Assembly: GCA_963932145.1 (NCBI GenBank)
Contig: OZ010616.1
Location: forward strand, 52,600,346 to 52,664,345
DNA length: 64,000 bases
From: Acanthosepion lycidas
Lineage: Eukaryota; Mollusca; Cephalopoda; Sepiida; Sepiidae
Direction: 5' to 3'
The notes under the pieces: model-generated
The model's database searches: none
Seen by the model: the letters and a program-made list of their open reading frames with translations, nothing else
Told to the model about the DNA's origin: nothing
Shown here: piece by piece, positions 24,060-36,770 of the stretch
Position numbering within the stretch: position 1 is the stretch's first letter
Layout: every line of letters begins with the position of its first letter
Position numbers and translations under genes: made by a program

Positions 24060-24375
24060 TATGTGCCTTCAAGATGTAAGCGATCATGATCCTCCACATC
24101 TTCCTGTCTTTTGTAGCTCTTAATAATTTTTGTCTTTTTTCTTTCTTCCAAATCTTGTGCTACGATCCATTTGTTTAAGTCCATCAAGTATGTTCCTCGC
24201 TGCTTTCATCTGTCCCTCTTTCCCTCAATCTGTCCTGTGAGGATCAGATTTTCTAAGCCCTCCTTCCTCATTGCGTGCCCCAGAAATTTCAACTGCCTCC
24301 TCGTGATGTTAATTATACGTTTCTATTTTCTACCAAACCTCGTCGTTGCTCACATGTTCGGTCTATGGTAACCTC
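24060..24375 (-). mobile_element. RTE-like LINE 3'-end fragment
   Basis: The minus strand corresponds to the C-terminus and 3' UTR of the element at 57180-57590. On the plus strand the hallmarks are GCGATCATGATCCTCCACAT, CTCATTGCGTGCCCCAGAAA and a terminal CTTCAAGATG. Further copies are at 38280-38640 and 55000-55360, all on the minus strand. Confidence 0.75.
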
Positions 24376-24724
24376 AGCATCTTTCTGTAAATTAGGGGAA
24401 AATATTTTGAAAGTAATAACATGGCTTAATACGGTCGGAAGGTATGCAGCAAAAATTCTACTTTTCTCTTCCTATCTGCCTTAGATTTCCGACTTTTTGT
24501 TTGTTTTTGTTTTGTTTTGTTTTTGTTGTTGTTTTGTTTTGTTTTTGCTTTTTTTCATCCACCTTGCTCAAAGCAAATAGAACAGGAAAGCAATTAATTC
24601 ACTGTTTTTCCTTCTTTTCTCGTTCAGCAAACAGTGGCTTCTCTGCTTATAATTCTTGAATGATATTGCTTCTTTACAATTTATTCGGAGAAATGAAGGA
24701 ATAGAAAATCCTAAAACTTACGGA

Positions 24725-25795
24725 AGTACGATGAGGAGATAAAAACATTATTATCCAGGACAAAAATATAGTGCCTACATTTCATAGACTCTTCGCCAGT
24801 GTACTCTATTATACTCTATTATACTCTATTATAGCTAAAAAAAAAAAAAAAAAAAACAAATATCATTTACCCAGGAAAATACCGTACATATGTTTCATAC
24901 ATAGGCTATTTGCTCGTGTACTCTATTATATATCAAAAAAAGTACAAATATCATTTAACCAAGAAAAAATTAAGGCATACGGTAATACATTTCAGACGTA
25001 CATTCTTCGTCCCTGTATTATATAATATATCAATAAACACAAAAATATCATTCATCCAGGACAAAATTACGACGCATACATTTCATACACAGACTCTTCT
25101 TCCTGTAATCTATTAAATATCAATAAAAACAAAAATGACATTCATCCAGGAAATGTATACAGTGCATGTATATCATACATAGACTCTTCCACCCTGTACT
25201 CAATTATATCTCAATAAAAGCACAAACATCATTGATCCAGGAAAACATTAAAGCATAGGGTGCATACATTTCATACATATACTCTTCTCTGTTTCTCTAT
25301 TATATATCAATGAAAAGACAAACATCATTCATCCAGTAAAAAAATTAAAGCATACGGTGCATACATTTCTGACAGACTCTTCGACTCTGTACTCTATTAT
25401 ATATCAATAAAAACACAAACATCATTTATCCGGGGAAAATAGGGTGCATACATTTCATATATAGACTCTTCGCACCAGTACTCTATTATATATGCATAAA
25501 ACAAAAATTTTGCAGTAAATTTATGCCGAACTAATATTAAATCAAATGGTGCATACATTGCATACATGGACTCATCGCTTGTGTACACTATAATATATCA
25601 ATAAAAACAGGCACATCATTTATCCAGGAAAAAAATACAGTGCATACATTTCACACATGGACTCTATGACACCTGTACTCTATTTAATATCAATAAAACA
25701 ATAAATTTCATTTATCCAGGAAAAGATACGGTGCATTCATTTCATGCATAGACACTTCGCCCCTGTACTCTATTATATATCAATAAAAACTCAGG
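24725..25795. repeat. AT-rich satellite of about 90-100 bp, ~11 copies
   Basis: Each unit has ATCATTCATCCAGG, GTGCATACATTTCATACA, GACTCTTCG and TGTACTCTATTATATATCAA. Spacing between CCAGG blocks varies from about 89 to 100 bp because of small indels. The many short frames here are not genes. Confidence 0.92.
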
Positions 25796-25799
25796 CTGT

Positions 25800-26600
25800 A
25801 AATTATTTTTCTTCCCTGAATTATTTTACTAAAATGTAAACAAATGAAAATGATACTTAAATCAATACTATTTCTGTTTGCCTTACGATTTTAACGCTTG
25901 TTCTTGCTAGCAAAATTATATTTTCTTATAAATGATGCTATACTGCTGTTATTTCATTCAATGTGCAAGAACTAACAGATTTATACTGCTTTTCATATCT
26001 CTACATATAAATGTACATGTGTATAATATATATGTGTGTATGTGTGTCTGTGCCTGTGTCTGTCTGTGTCTGTTTTGTTTGTGTAGGATGTATAATAGCA
26101 TCCAAAACGAATGTGAAGATGATGAGACAGAGTGGAAAATTTATTAACGACGCATTTCGCCGAAAGCCTCTGCTCTTTTTTGGCTTTCTCAGGTTAGAAT
26201 GAAAGAAAGACAAAATTTTATGTATAGTTTTAAGGATTGCCTTCATGACTACACTTTTCTAATGAAAATCTACCAGTATTTTCTGTGTAATTGATGCTTG
26301 ATTTTAATTAACCGACCAATGTCAAGATGCTGAACATTCTGCATTATCTGGTCAGAAACGGTCGACAAACAAAGGAATCCTATGTAGTATTTTGCCATCG
26401 TTACTTTCCTACAGCTAATTTACAATCTCAATTCGCGATTAACACCGTTGTTGAAATAAATTTTAAGGAGTTTGTACTCTCCTTTCTTTTTTTTCTTTTT
26501 TTTTTTTTTTTCCTTTTTTGACGGGGTGACGTTATTCTCCACACACCCCATACACAAATACTTTCAGGACACCGTGGGAGCATATACTATATGTTTGTGG
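25800..26600. other. AT-rich stretch with short (GT)n, nothing recognised
   Basis: A TGTGTG-rich tract lies at 26033-26080 and a poly-T tract at 26488-26520. No gene is supported. Confidence 0.5.
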
Positions 26601-26770
26601 TGTGGTAACGATTGTTTAGTGTCACGGTCCCTAGTGAATGCACAATGGTCAATTGGCATATCAACACTTACCTTTCCACGTGGTTATCTTTCCAAACGGT
26701 GAGTAATCTTTTCGAATGTCAAAGTCCTCATCAGATGATGACATTCGGGTCGGGTATGGTCTATTGAGAG
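26600..26770 (-). mobile_element. Penelope-like terminal scrap
   Basis: On the minus strand, CATCATCTGATGAGGACTTT is followed by GACATTCGAAAAGATTAC. This is the type of sequence that follows the GIY-YIG domain of Penelope-like elements. CGAATGTC/GACATTCG also forms a short hairpin at 26713-26748. The next 650 bp holds nothing recognised. Confidence 0.4.
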
Positions 26771-27429
26771 ACTGTACTAATATGATGCATATGTACTAGC
26801 TGAGAACTGTGAATATCTACTAGCAAACCCCGATTGCACATCATAAATACAATTAACCGATTTCATTTCAAGTGAATAATATAAAATAAATAACTAAAGA
26901 ATGAATAATTTTTAATGTTATGTTTTTTTTAAGTGTCTAATATTTTCAATTATTTATTTTCCTAGCACATTTTTATATACAAATCTATTCTTATAAAGAC
27001 GAATTTCTAATAACATAAAATGAAACTATTTAAATTTAAGATTATCACATTGCCATGTATTGGATATCTTGTCGGAATTAGAAATCTTAGAGCCGAGTTC
27101 GCATTCCAATTGAGTTCGTTAAATTCACTTACTAACAAATATCCCTGAGAAAAGATATGCATCCATCACTTCTCCTTATGGATTGAATTGCAGGACAAAA
27201 TGAGTTCTATAGCCTTGGTTGGCAACCAGTCTAATGAAAAAAAAATTGAAATCTATTACGGGAAATTCTTCAAATTTTGTCTTCCAATGTGGAAATACGG
27301 AAGAGTAGGCTCATAAAATAAAGAGAATAATATCGCATTTTAATGAGAGGTCTGCAACAAGCGGAGTAAGTTTTTTAATATTTTTTTAAAGTTTTAATTA
27401 TGTTAATAATAATAATGACATCAGACGAC

Positions 27430-28000
27430 ATTTAGAAATTCGTTTGGCACTTGATTCTCGTTCTTCATTAAAGCCTATACTAATGATACCTATTAATATA
27501 AAGATGACACCTATTACTATAAATATTATAATATTAGTATAAATATGATAACTATTAGTATAAATATTATACCAATTAATATAAAGATGATTCCTATGAG
27601 TATAAATATGTTACCTACTAATATAAATATAACTACGAGTATAACTATGATACCTTCTAATATAAAATGATAACTACTAATACAATACCTATTAATATAA
27701 AATAACTATTGATAAATATGATATCTATTAGTATAAATTTGATACGTATTATTATAGATATGATACCTAATAATAAAAATATGATATCTATTTAAATACA
27801 TATGATTCCTATTAGTGTAAATATGATACCTTCTGATATAAAAATGATACCTACTTATATAATACGATACCTACTAATATAAAATGATACCTGTTAATAT
27901 AAATATACCTATTAATATAATACGATACTAATTTGAATATGATACCTACTAGTATAAATACGATGCCTACTGAAATAATATGATACGTACTAATACCTAC
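27430..28000. repeat. Degenerate ~18-21-bp AT-rich repeat
   Basis: About 28 imperfect units of ATGATACCTATTAATATAAA run through the interval, with variable length and frequent deletions. Confidence 0.85.
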
Positions 28001-28089
28001 TAATGAATTAATTGATTTTCAAATGACCCTGACCAGAAGAGAAACTTGAAGTCGATAAGTGAACTTCAAGCGTCATTTTTACTAGATAT

Positions 28090-28300
28090 CTGTATTTGAA
28101 TATACTTTCCGTTTATTTTAAACATCATTTTACTTCGGCTACTGGCCTGTATACTCGAGTAAATTTAATAAAGAAAATGTGTCCTCTGACAGGATCTAAA
28201 CCTGCGTCCCCGTTTACAGGCGGAAGCACCGTTCAATTCGGTGTGCTTTTACCGCACGGTCACGAAGAGCTTCACAATAAAGCAAAGTTCAATTTGGCCA
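28090..28300 (-). mobile_element. tRNA-derived SINE (diverged)
   Basis: The same block order as 44690-44890 is seen: TTTGAATA...CGTTTATT, CTGGCCTG, then AAAATGTG and a degenerate inverted B box (GACAGGATCTAAACCTGCGT). It is diverged and truncated at its tRNA end. The next 270 bp is AT-rich with nothing recognised. Confidence 0.6.
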
Positions 28301-28439
28301 TTAAAGCACATTCACTTAAAACTTAAAATTAAAATTAATTACAAATGTAACGTTTAAAGTAATAAAAATATCTCGCGGTAAAAAAATAAAAAATGCTTTT
28401 TATTTTTTTTTTTTCCAATAACCAAAAACGCATTTTTTT

Positions 28440-28649
28440 AAAAAGTGCTCAGTACAGAGTAGACCAAATATTATTTATTCAAAAAGTATAGCATAAGCAT
28501 AGTGTAACATCACACATCAACATCAAACAGCCATTTTTTCATCGCTTCTGTTAACTTCTCAAGTGATGGTGCTGAATGTAGAATAAATACTTGAGAAACA
28601 TATATATATATATATATATATATATGAGTGTGTGTGTGTGCGTGCTCGC

Positions 28650-28688
<39 letters not shown>

Positions 28689-28690
28689 TT
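28440..28690. repeat. TA-seeding repeat motif plus (TA)n(GT)n(TA)n
   Basis: GTGCTCAGTACAGAGTAGAC at 28446 is a variant of the GCTCGATACAAAGTAGAGC motif found beside other TA tracts. The microsatellite runs from 28600 to 28685 with a TG-rich centre. The stretch 28690-29335 contains only anonymous AT-rich sequence. Confidence 0.75.
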
Positions 28691-29332
28691 TTTACTGTTG
28701 TTGAATACTTCAACCATCCGTTTCATAACATCGACGACATCGGTTGCGTGCTTTTAGTATCTTCATTCAACAGCAGAGAAGAAAGCAGCAGATCATAAGC
28801 ATAAAAACTCACATTGATGGATTAAATAGGGATTTGGGTTTATCATTTCGACAGGGAAACCTATAACCAACAACAACATTCCTTTGGAAGTATAAGTCCC
28901 ATATCTGTGTTCATTCCTCATATCGTTGTAAAAGAACACAAGAATTCTTTTCGTAATTCAGTTTCAGACAAAAGTTTAAGATGTATTAAATATAATATAA
29001 TAAATATCAATTTTATTGACGATATTGTTAACATTTTGCTGGTTTTTTATTCTTCAAATTTTATTAACCAGACAACTTCCTTAATTCTATTTCAGGTTTT
29101 AGGGAAGTTCATTATTTCTGTTCACCCCCACCTTTTCAGTATCGATTTGTTTTTACTTCATTATATTACTTAGTGAAAAAGTATATATAAAAATCTTATT
29201 AAAACATGAAAATAAAAGGAAAATGAAAAATTTCGCTAGTTGGAATATCCACCAGTTGGATAAGTTGCACCACTTGATAGGGTTTCATATCTCATACTTC
29301 AGCCTTTAATCTAACTTGATGAGTTTCAAGGG

Positions 29333-29335
<3 letters not shown>

Positions 29336-29362
<27 letters not shown>
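29336..29362. repeat. Short (TA)n tract
   Basis: About 13 AT dinucleotides. Confidence 0.9.
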
Positions 29363-29366
<4 letters not shown>

Positions 29367-29524
29367 TTTATCTAAAAATATGATTCCAAAAAATTTTGCT
29401 TGAAGATGGAACAGAGCTTACTTTAATTCAATTTAATTCAAATAATTATATTGAAGTTTTCGGCTCTTGTTTTGAAACATGAGGCCTCTTATGTAGCGTG
29501 TTGGAATCATATTTTTAAATAAAT

Positions 29525-29648
29525 AATTATATTTATGCTCTACTTTTGTATCGAGCACTATTTAAAAAAAAATAATAATAATAACAAAAATACTAATGAA
29601 CTTTGGATTATTTACCTAACCAGTTCTTTTCTATTTCCTATATATTTT

Positions 29649-29717
<69 letters not shown>
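29525..29717 (+). repeat. Dispersed repeat ending in (TA)n
   Basis: GCTCTACTTTTGTATCGAGC at 29535 leads, through GAACTTTGGATTATTTACC and CACACACACA, into about 29 AT dinucleotides (29660-29717). The reverse-orientation copy at 58229-58400 matches almost throughout. Other copies start at 42537 and 44028. Confidence 0.85.
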
Positions 29718-29722
<5 letters not shown>

Positions 29723-29729
29723 CGTTGTC

Positions 29730-31900
29730 GACTCCCAAAGCGAGTATGACCATATCTTATATGCCCATCCCTTCACTTAAACTCCCCCACCCCAGCAACA
29801 CCGCATTCATCAGTTGTGTAAACAACGGTGGCCTATAAAGCCATCGGTCTACATTTCTTGTTACATATATGACATGTCAAATAATCTCCCGGGTGGTGGA
29901 AGGAGACTTTGATCATCATCACTTCCTTTCATATACCCTTGTCAAGCCCGACCTGGATTTGTACACCATGGTACAGGTCGGGCATTCAAAGCACCCCACT
30001 GTTAGTATTTTGTGTGACCGCTAGTGACTGAGCAGACCCGACCTGGACAGAAAAATTCGATTGCATTCGGTGCATGGCCAGGTTGGCACCTCATGGCAAT
30101 TCAGGGATCCCTTTTGAATTCCTCTCTTCAGTTCTGCATATGTTTGTGATGCCTCGTGGAAGATCTTGATGCCATCAGCAATACCAGCTCTCCAAGAAAC
30201 TTGGTCTTCAGCTAGAGTCTCCTTGTCATCTAGACCAATACTGCACTTGCATAGTGACTCTTTAAGGCAATTCTTTGTAACAAATTTTTAGCTTGTGCTG
30301 CAGTCCCAATTCCAATTCTCCATACATTATTTGTTTTGGCATTCTGTCATCCGCCATACGAATAACATGGTCGGTCCATCGCAATCAGTGATTGTGTATA
30401 AGTGCTTCGACAGAGAGTGAATTGGCCCTTTGTAGAACAACAGTATCAAGGGTGTGAGACATCCAGTGGATTTCAAGCACAGACCGAATACATTCTTGAT
30501 GAAAACGTTCCAGTACCTTCAGATCTTTGCGATAGACTCCCCATGTCACACATGAATATAACAGAGATGACATAACGCAGGTATTATATATTCATTTTTT
30601 TTCTGCTTTTGTATACCCTTCTGACTCCAGACACGGAACTTGAGTGCTGCAAATGCATCGGAGGCCTTCTTAATCCGTAAGGCTATCTAATCTTCAAGAG
30701 AGCAGTAGCAGTTGAGGATGCTACCAAGATATACAAATTTGTCAACTATCGCAAATACGATCAACATAAATTGATGGATCTATATACTGAATTTCTCGGG
30801 CAGGTTGATACATCACCACTGTCTTGTCAAAGCTGATGGACAGTCCAAAAGCCTTACACGAAACTAATAGTCTATCTATGAAATCCTGTGCTTGCTGAAT
30901 TGTGTGTGCGACCAGTTCACAGAAAGAAGGTTGCGCACTAAACTCAAAAAGAGTTTTGTCCTTGCTGCGAACCTACATATATTGAAAAACTTGCCATTTG
31001 ACCTGTACCTTATCATAATACCAACATGGCACTTCCTGAATGCATCAAGCAGTACAATTGCAAAGTGGATAGAAAATAATTTAAGAGCCAGAAAATCTCT
31101 CTGCATTTTTTCAACTTTCATGGGGCCTCGTAAGCATACCACCAAAACTGACACTATCTACCCTAGCGTTCATGGAAGGACCTGAAAAGAAATTGTGTAG
31201 GGTGAGGGGACAGCCCAATTTCGAGAGGATCTTCCAGAGACCATCACGATTAACAATGTTAAAATCCTTCCTCAGATCTACAAATATTTGATAAAGGCCC
31301 AATTGTTGTTCACAGCTCTTTTCCTGGATTTGTCATGCTATGATAATCATATCTGCGGTCCCTCTGTGTTGGTGGAAACCACACTTTGACTCAGGCAGTA
31401 TATTGTCAACTATTTTCTGGTTTACTCTTAATAGGAGAACAGAGGTTAAGATCTAACCTGTCAAAGAAAAGAGAACAATCCCTCTATAATTACCACATAA
31501 TTCCCGAGCACCTTTACACTTATGTATACGTATCATTTGGCACTTCTCCATCTATCAAAACCTTTACATGCTTAAGTCAACTTAAATGCATTCCACCGTA
31601 ACGGAATATCTCAGCAGGAAGGCCTTCAACCCCAACAGCCCTTCCCATGTTCAATCCTTCCATGCCACGCAGAACCTCAACCAGCGATGTTTTGCTGTTA
31701 AGTTTTACCACTATGGATCTTTGGGATATTTTCTCGAGAACCTCATGGTCGACATTTGAAGGCCTGTTCAGTACCCCATCAAAGTGTTTCTTCCATCATT
31801 TGGCCATGCCATCCATGTCTGTAAGGCGATCATTGCCATCTTCTCTCCTGAGAGGAGCGATCTCAGAATATTTCATCTCCAAAACTCGGACACAAAAGGC
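29730..31900 (-). mobile_element. Degenerate LINE, RT and C-terminal region
   Basis: Read from 31900 down, broken frames give REDGNDRLTDMDGMAKW, GVEGLPAEIFRYGGMHLS, LYQIFVDLRKDFNIVNRDGL (RT block with the first catalytic-region aspartate), a diverged FRKCHVGIMIRYRSNGKFFN, LLYSCVTWGVYRKDLKVLERFHQ, and finally LRWTDHVIRMADDRMPKQ. This is the standard order of a CR1/Jockey-like ORF2 after the endonuclease. The YADD segment appears deleted or scrambled near 30880. Many stops make it a relic. The part at 29730-30040 fits a 3' end and contains a 9-bp perfect hairpin (CCCGACCTG/CAGGTCGGG, 29949-29984). Confidence 0.82.
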
Positions 31901-32142
31901 AGAGAATACAAAAAGTTAAACATTTTTTTTTAAAGTCACTCATTTTCTTTCTCTTTTTTTAGTCTCAAGCAATGCCAACTTGATAAAAATAATATAAGAT
32001 TTAATTATTTTAAACACACACAAATGCATACACATGGAACACATCTTTTTGTTATCCATCTAAGAAGCCATAAAGGCAAAATGCAATATCAGATATTATT
32101 TTTGAAACATGCTTTAATGAACATTTTTCCAAATGTCAGTAA

Positions 32143-32144
<2 letters not shown>

Positions 32145-32208
<64 letters not shown>
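32145..32208. repeat. (TA)n microsatellite
   Basis: About 31 AT dinucleotides. The preceding 31900-32144 is AT-rich with nothing recognised. Confidence 0.95.
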
Positions 32209-32210
<2 letters not shown>

Positions 32211-32279
32211 GACATGTTTCATTGACTAATTTAGACAAGTTTTGTCTACTTATTTTCAATTAGATCCTTTCATATTCAT

Positions 32280-32920
32280 GGACAAACTTTTTGGTGTCAT
32301 TATTAAAGGAGGAGAGAACATCTCTGTGTTGATACATATTATTTTATTCCGAGCACTTTCGACATCATAATATCATCATCAGGAGTTTGTTTATTTCAAG
32401 ATAAATATTGTAGTGTTTCATTTTCATAGATAAAATTGCTGTGTTCATTTGAAAGTTAATTTTTTTTACTTGTGAAGTGAGTACTGTGATGTCTTGACTA
32501 ACACTTATGGTGTTGTCCATAGTTTTTTAAGAAATAAATATTAAAACTATTAATACAAACCTCGATATTTTAAGCTATCTACTGTAAAAATGTTAAAATA
32601 TTTGTGCAGTATTCATAATTAATTTTATTAAGGGTTGGTTTCAATTTTTTAATATAGATAGCTTCGAGAATGTTTAGTTTATGATTATTATTCTCATGAA
32701 AAGATATAAATGTATTTTCAACAAGAAGTTTTCTGAATTGCGAATGTGGACAGGTATGCTGTTGTAAATGTTTAGAAATGATGGACACATCATTCAAATG
32801 AAAACTCAGCCGACGAAACAACGTAGTCGTAGTGTGGCCAACATAAATACTATTTTTCCGTTGGAGATACAATCGCCCAGAAAATATTTAAATTTATAAA
32901 CAATGTTGGATTTTTTCTCT
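32280..32920 (-). mobile_element. Penelope-like element: GIY-YIG endonuclease end
   Basis: A minus-strand frame of 97 codons at 32872-32579 carries IYVGHTTTTLFRRLSFHL, a GIY-YIG-like core with the Gly, Arg and His positions. It is followed by FISFHENNNHKLNILEAIYI and KLKPTLNK, the usual C-terminal block of PLE endonucleases. Downstream, the plus strand shows CTTTCGACATCATAATATCA, which reads on the minus strand as the typical PLE tail. The RT half is absent. The domain would nick DNA for priming. It is a truncated copy and not an active gene. Confidence 0.85.
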
Positions 32921-32923
32921 CCA

Positions 32924-33068
32924 AAGGGTAGTTTATATGGATAGGAGGCGAAGACAACGGTTAACTCTAGACTTGAACAGTATTGATTCCTATGCTCACA
33001 TTCTCTATATCAATAAACGCTCTGCCTCCAATACTCAGCTCGCTTCAAAAATTATATGAAATTTATCC

Positions 33069-33126
<58 letters not shown>

Positions 33127-33231
33127 ATAAATTTGGTATCGGAGACAGAGCGTTTATAGATAGAACTTAACCTGTTCAAGTCTAGAGTTAACCGTTGTCT
33201 TCGCCTCCTATCCATATAAACTACCCTTTGG
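32924..33231. repeat. Palindrome with ~60-100-bp arms around (TA)n
   Basis: The left arm 32924-32982 is the exact or near-exact reverse complement of 33172-33230. The arms continue with mismatches inward (AATAAACGCTCTGCCTCC against GGAGACAGAGCGTTTAT). The centre holds about 26 AT dinucleotides (33070-33122). The right arm is the first part of the satellite that follows. Confidence 0.9.
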
Positions 33232-34475
33232 AGAGAAGTAAGTTCCACTCGAACAGCTTCTTCTCAAGAAACCAGTGCCCAGGAGAACAGACTCCCAAGA
33301 GGATGTTTCCCCAATCACTACAATCTTAACTTGCTCAAGTCTAAAGTTATGCGTTATCTTCCCCTCCTATCCATATAAGCTACCGATTGGTGAGAAGTAA
33401 GTTCCACTCGAACAGCTTCTTCCCGCGAACAACTCTCCAGGGGAACAGTCTTCCAAGAGGATGTTTCCTCAATCACTGCAATCTTAACTTCTTCAAGTCT
33501 AGAGTTAAGCATTATCTCCCCTCCTATCTATATAAACTACCCATTGGTGAGAAGTAAGATCCACTCGAACAGTTTCTTCCCACGAACAACTGCCCAGGGG
33601 AACAGACTCTCAAGAGGATGTTTCCTCAATCACAACAATCTTAACCTGTTTAAGTCAAGAGTTAAGCGTTATCTTCCATTCCTATCCATATAAACTACCC
33701 ATTGGAGTTAAGTTCCACTTGAACAGCTTCTTCCCGGGAACCACTGCCCAGGGGAACAGACTCTCAAGAGTATGTTTTCTCAATCACTACAAGCTTAATC
33801 TGATCAAGTCTAGTGCTAAGCATTATCTTCCCCTCCTATCTTATAAGCTACCCATTGGTGAGAAGCAAGTTCCACTCGAACAGCTTCTTACCGCGAACCA
33901 CTGCCGAGGGGAACAGACTCCCTAGAGGATGTTTCTTTAATCACTACAAGCTTAATCTGATCAAGTCTAGAGTTAACCGTTATCTTCCCCTCCTATCTAT
34001 ATAAACTACCCATTGGTGAGAAGTAAGTTCCACTCGAACAGCTTCTTCCCGCGAACTGCCCAGGGGAACAAACTCCGAAGAGGATGTTTCCCAAATCACT
34101 ACAATCTTAATCTGTTTCATTCTAGAGTTAACCGTTATCTTCGGCTTCTATCCATATAAACTACCCTTTGGAGAGAAGTTCCACTCGAACAGCTTCTTCG
34201 TGCAAACCACTGCCCAGGGGAACAGACTATCAAGAGGATGTTTCCTCAATCACAACAATCTTAATCTGTTCGTCTAGAGTTAACCGTTATCTTCGCCTCC
34301 TATCCATATAAACTACCCTTTGGTGAGAAGTAAATTCCACTCGAACAGCTTCTTCCCACGAACCACTGCCCAGGGGAATAGACTCCCAAGATGATGTTTC
34401 CCCGATGACTGCAATCTTAAACTATTCTTTTAGTTAACCGTTATCTTACCCTCTTATCCGTAGAAACTGCCCCTT
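33165..34475 (+). repeat. ~155-bp satellite made of a LINE ORF2 C-terminus and UTR
   Basis: About eight units are anchored by TTCCACTCGAACAGCTTCTT at 33242, 33401, 33559, 33712, 33869, 34027, 34179 and 34333. Translations give GNRLSRVCFLNHYKLNLIKS or GNRLPRGCFFNHYKLNLIKS, then RYLPLLS and LPIGEK. This is the WNxLP...NxYNLxxFKxxVxxYL signature at the end of Jockey/CR1-type ORF2. Units differ by small indels. Confidence 0.9.
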
Positions 34476-34479
34476 AACG

Positions 34480-35550
34480 TAACCCTCTGCCACAGGTGGA
34501 AACTTACTGTTAAAAAATGACTTGCAACATTAACTCATAATCTTTTGATTTTTACTAAACATACCTTAATCTGACACGTGATCACGGTAGTTTGCCAAAC
34601 TTTGTGTATCAAATCGAAGCAGATCGATGAGATATTTGCTAATCATCGGTTCCAATAACAGACGCAATAAATCCAGGTTATTTCTGAATTTCTGACATAT
34701 ATTGGGGAACGAGATCTCTCTTTCTTTATCATTCATTTAATCACTTTTTCTTTCATATCTTGCTTTGTGATAACGTTCACCTTGTACAAAGCCCAAGGGC
34801 TACTCAAGATAAAGAGTTACATAGTAAAAGTCACAGTTTATAGGGATTATTTTAATCTTTCGCCCCAAGCAAGGCAATAAATCCACTAAAATGCAAGGAG
34901 TTTATAAGTGTTAGAGAATATGAGGAAAAATCTATCAAGGTGAGAGAACAATAAGACAACAAGAATTAACAAGACAGAAAATAACGACTGACATTGCATT
35001 TAAATTTTTGAAGATCAACGTTGACTGTTGTGTTGTGAAATTTCTAACGAGAAATTTGCCTTAGTTACTCCAAGTGCTGAAAAGCAAATAAAATGTAAAA
35101 AAAGAATGTCTGACATAGGTGATTTGGGGGGTGAGGGTTTTGACTGGCAAGTTGTATTACCTTCTTAATATAAAATCTGAACTAATTAGTCCTCAAAGTA
35201 TTCTAATTAGTATTCTTATTTTTTTTATTGAGATTAATTGTTGAAACTCAGATTTGTTTTTACTCAAATGATTAAAAGTAATTTGCACAAACGCTCATAT
35301 ATATGGTACAAACGTTTTTTCATTAGTGCGCTAATTAAATTATAAAAGAAGTTTAATTTCGTTCGCTCGATGCTTGTTTTGAATAATTCTTTTTTATTAT
35401 CCTTGACTAAACTATTGTAAATTCTGTTACTACTTACGTAAGATAATTTTGTTTAATATCTAACATTAAATTAATTTTCTTGTCACCTATCAGAGAAGCG
35501 TACGTAATACTTTTAAGACTAAACATAGTTTTTACTTTAAATGTAGTACA
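34480..35550. other. AT-rich stretch with one LINE-tail scrap
   Basis: No gene is recognised. At 34985-35030 GACATTGCATTTAAATTTTT is an inverted LINE-tail block. Confidence 0.45.
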
Positions 35551-35552
35551 TT

Positions 35553-35611
35553 TCGACCCATACTTTCGGTCTTGTGTTACATCTAAGCTACACTGAGAAA
35601 ACTACTATATA

Positions 35612-35688
<77 letters not shown>
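35553..35688 (+). mobile_element. SINE tail followed by (TA)n
   Basis: CCCATACTTTCGGTCTTGTG then ACATCTAAGCTACACT match the non-tRNA part of the 139-bp repeats at 51160-51708. A (TA)n tract of about 37 units starts at 35613. Confidence 0.8.
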
Positions 35689-35689
<1 letters not shown>

Positions 35690-35899
35690 TTTAGTACATT
35701 TCGACAGAAACGTTGCTTATGAACTGAAATTTCTTTAAAAAAAATTTCCCTAGTATTTCTTTCATCGTGTTTTTTTTCTTCATAACTCCCTGACCATTAT
35801 TCTACGAACATTCTATGTAAAAGGCGGATCTTATAAACTGTTTATATCTTATCCATCTTGTTAAGTGAACAGTTTCTTTTCTCGCACTTCTCACCCGTG

Positions 35900-36075
35900 G
35901 AACTCACTTCCGGTTTCTTACTTCCCTGCCATTTACGATCCTCAAAGATTTAAATGCAACGTCAACTGCAATCTTCAGTTTTCCCGAATACTTTTTTTTA
36001 TTGTTCTTTCTTCTCTCTCCCACTAACCCCTTGCGTCTTAGTGGCATTATCGCCTTGTTTGGGGTAGAAATATCC
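35900..36075 (+). mobile_element. LINE 3'-end fragment
   Basis: It contains TGGAACTCACTTCCGG (the WNSLP block), CTCAAAGATTTAAATGCAAC, then CCCCTTGCGTCTTAGTGGCA and TTGTTTGGGGT. It is the same tail as the satellites at 54 and 61 kb, in single copy. Confidence 0.85.
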
Positions 36076-36170
36076 CCTTTTTAAGGTCTAAAATAATAAT
36101 GTGAGATGTAGCATTGTCCTAAAAATGTTTTGGCTTCTACCAGATCAATGAAAACATAATATTGCCTATA

Positions 36171-36310
36171 CAGGTATCCCTTGATTAATGCCCATTCGTT
36201 TAATGCGTTTTCGATTAGTGCGTTAAAACATTCTGCAGTTTAACGATCGTAATTGAAAATCGATTTTTATAGTTATCGATTATCCGCACTAATTGAACGA
36301 TTCATTTTGG
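36171..36310. mobile_element. Possible pogo/Tigger-type terminal remnant
   Basis: CAGGTATCCCTTGATTAATG followed by TAATGCGTTTTCGATTAGTG resembles the ends of pogo/Tigger DNA transposons. An inverse CGCACTAATTGAACG lies at 36276. No transposase or TA duplication could be confirmed. Confidence 0.35.
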
Positions 36311-36529
36311 CATCAATAGTTTCTTTATAATTTCAAACTTTATTCAGACAAGCATCACGATTTGATCAATAGAAAAATAAAATTTAAATTTAAATTTAGT
36401 TATACTATAGAACCGAACCTTATACTGTAACTAATTTACATTTGGTTGTTCTTGTACGGCCGCTTCTATGTTCCATGTCACTCCACGACGTGGAGTGACA
36501 TGGATCTCCAAAACTTGTTATTGCTTGTG

Positions 36530-36770
36530 GCTTTTAGTAGCGTTCTTTCTTATGCCATAAAAGTCGATCCACCATCCGTTCAAGCGAAGCTCGTCTGGTA
36601 GGTGGCTTGCTGCCTTCTCATGTCTCTCTCGTCCTCGATATGCCTTGTGAGGATTAAGTCTGCCGAGCCCTCTTGCCTTATTATGTGTCCGAGTAATTTC
36701 AGCTTTCTTTTTCTGATTCGAGGTATAGGAACTGAGCGGCGGGTGAACTCAAAATACCTACGTCTCCCTC
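36530..36770 (-). mobile_element. RTE-like LINE C-terminal fragment (diverged)
   Basis: GCCTTGTGAGGATTAAGTCT, CCCTCTTGCCTTATTATGTG and AATTTCAGC on the plus strand parallel the minus-strand RTE tails at 24200 and 38400. The segment 36780-37240 after it contains short open frames with no recognised motif. Confidence 0.55.
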
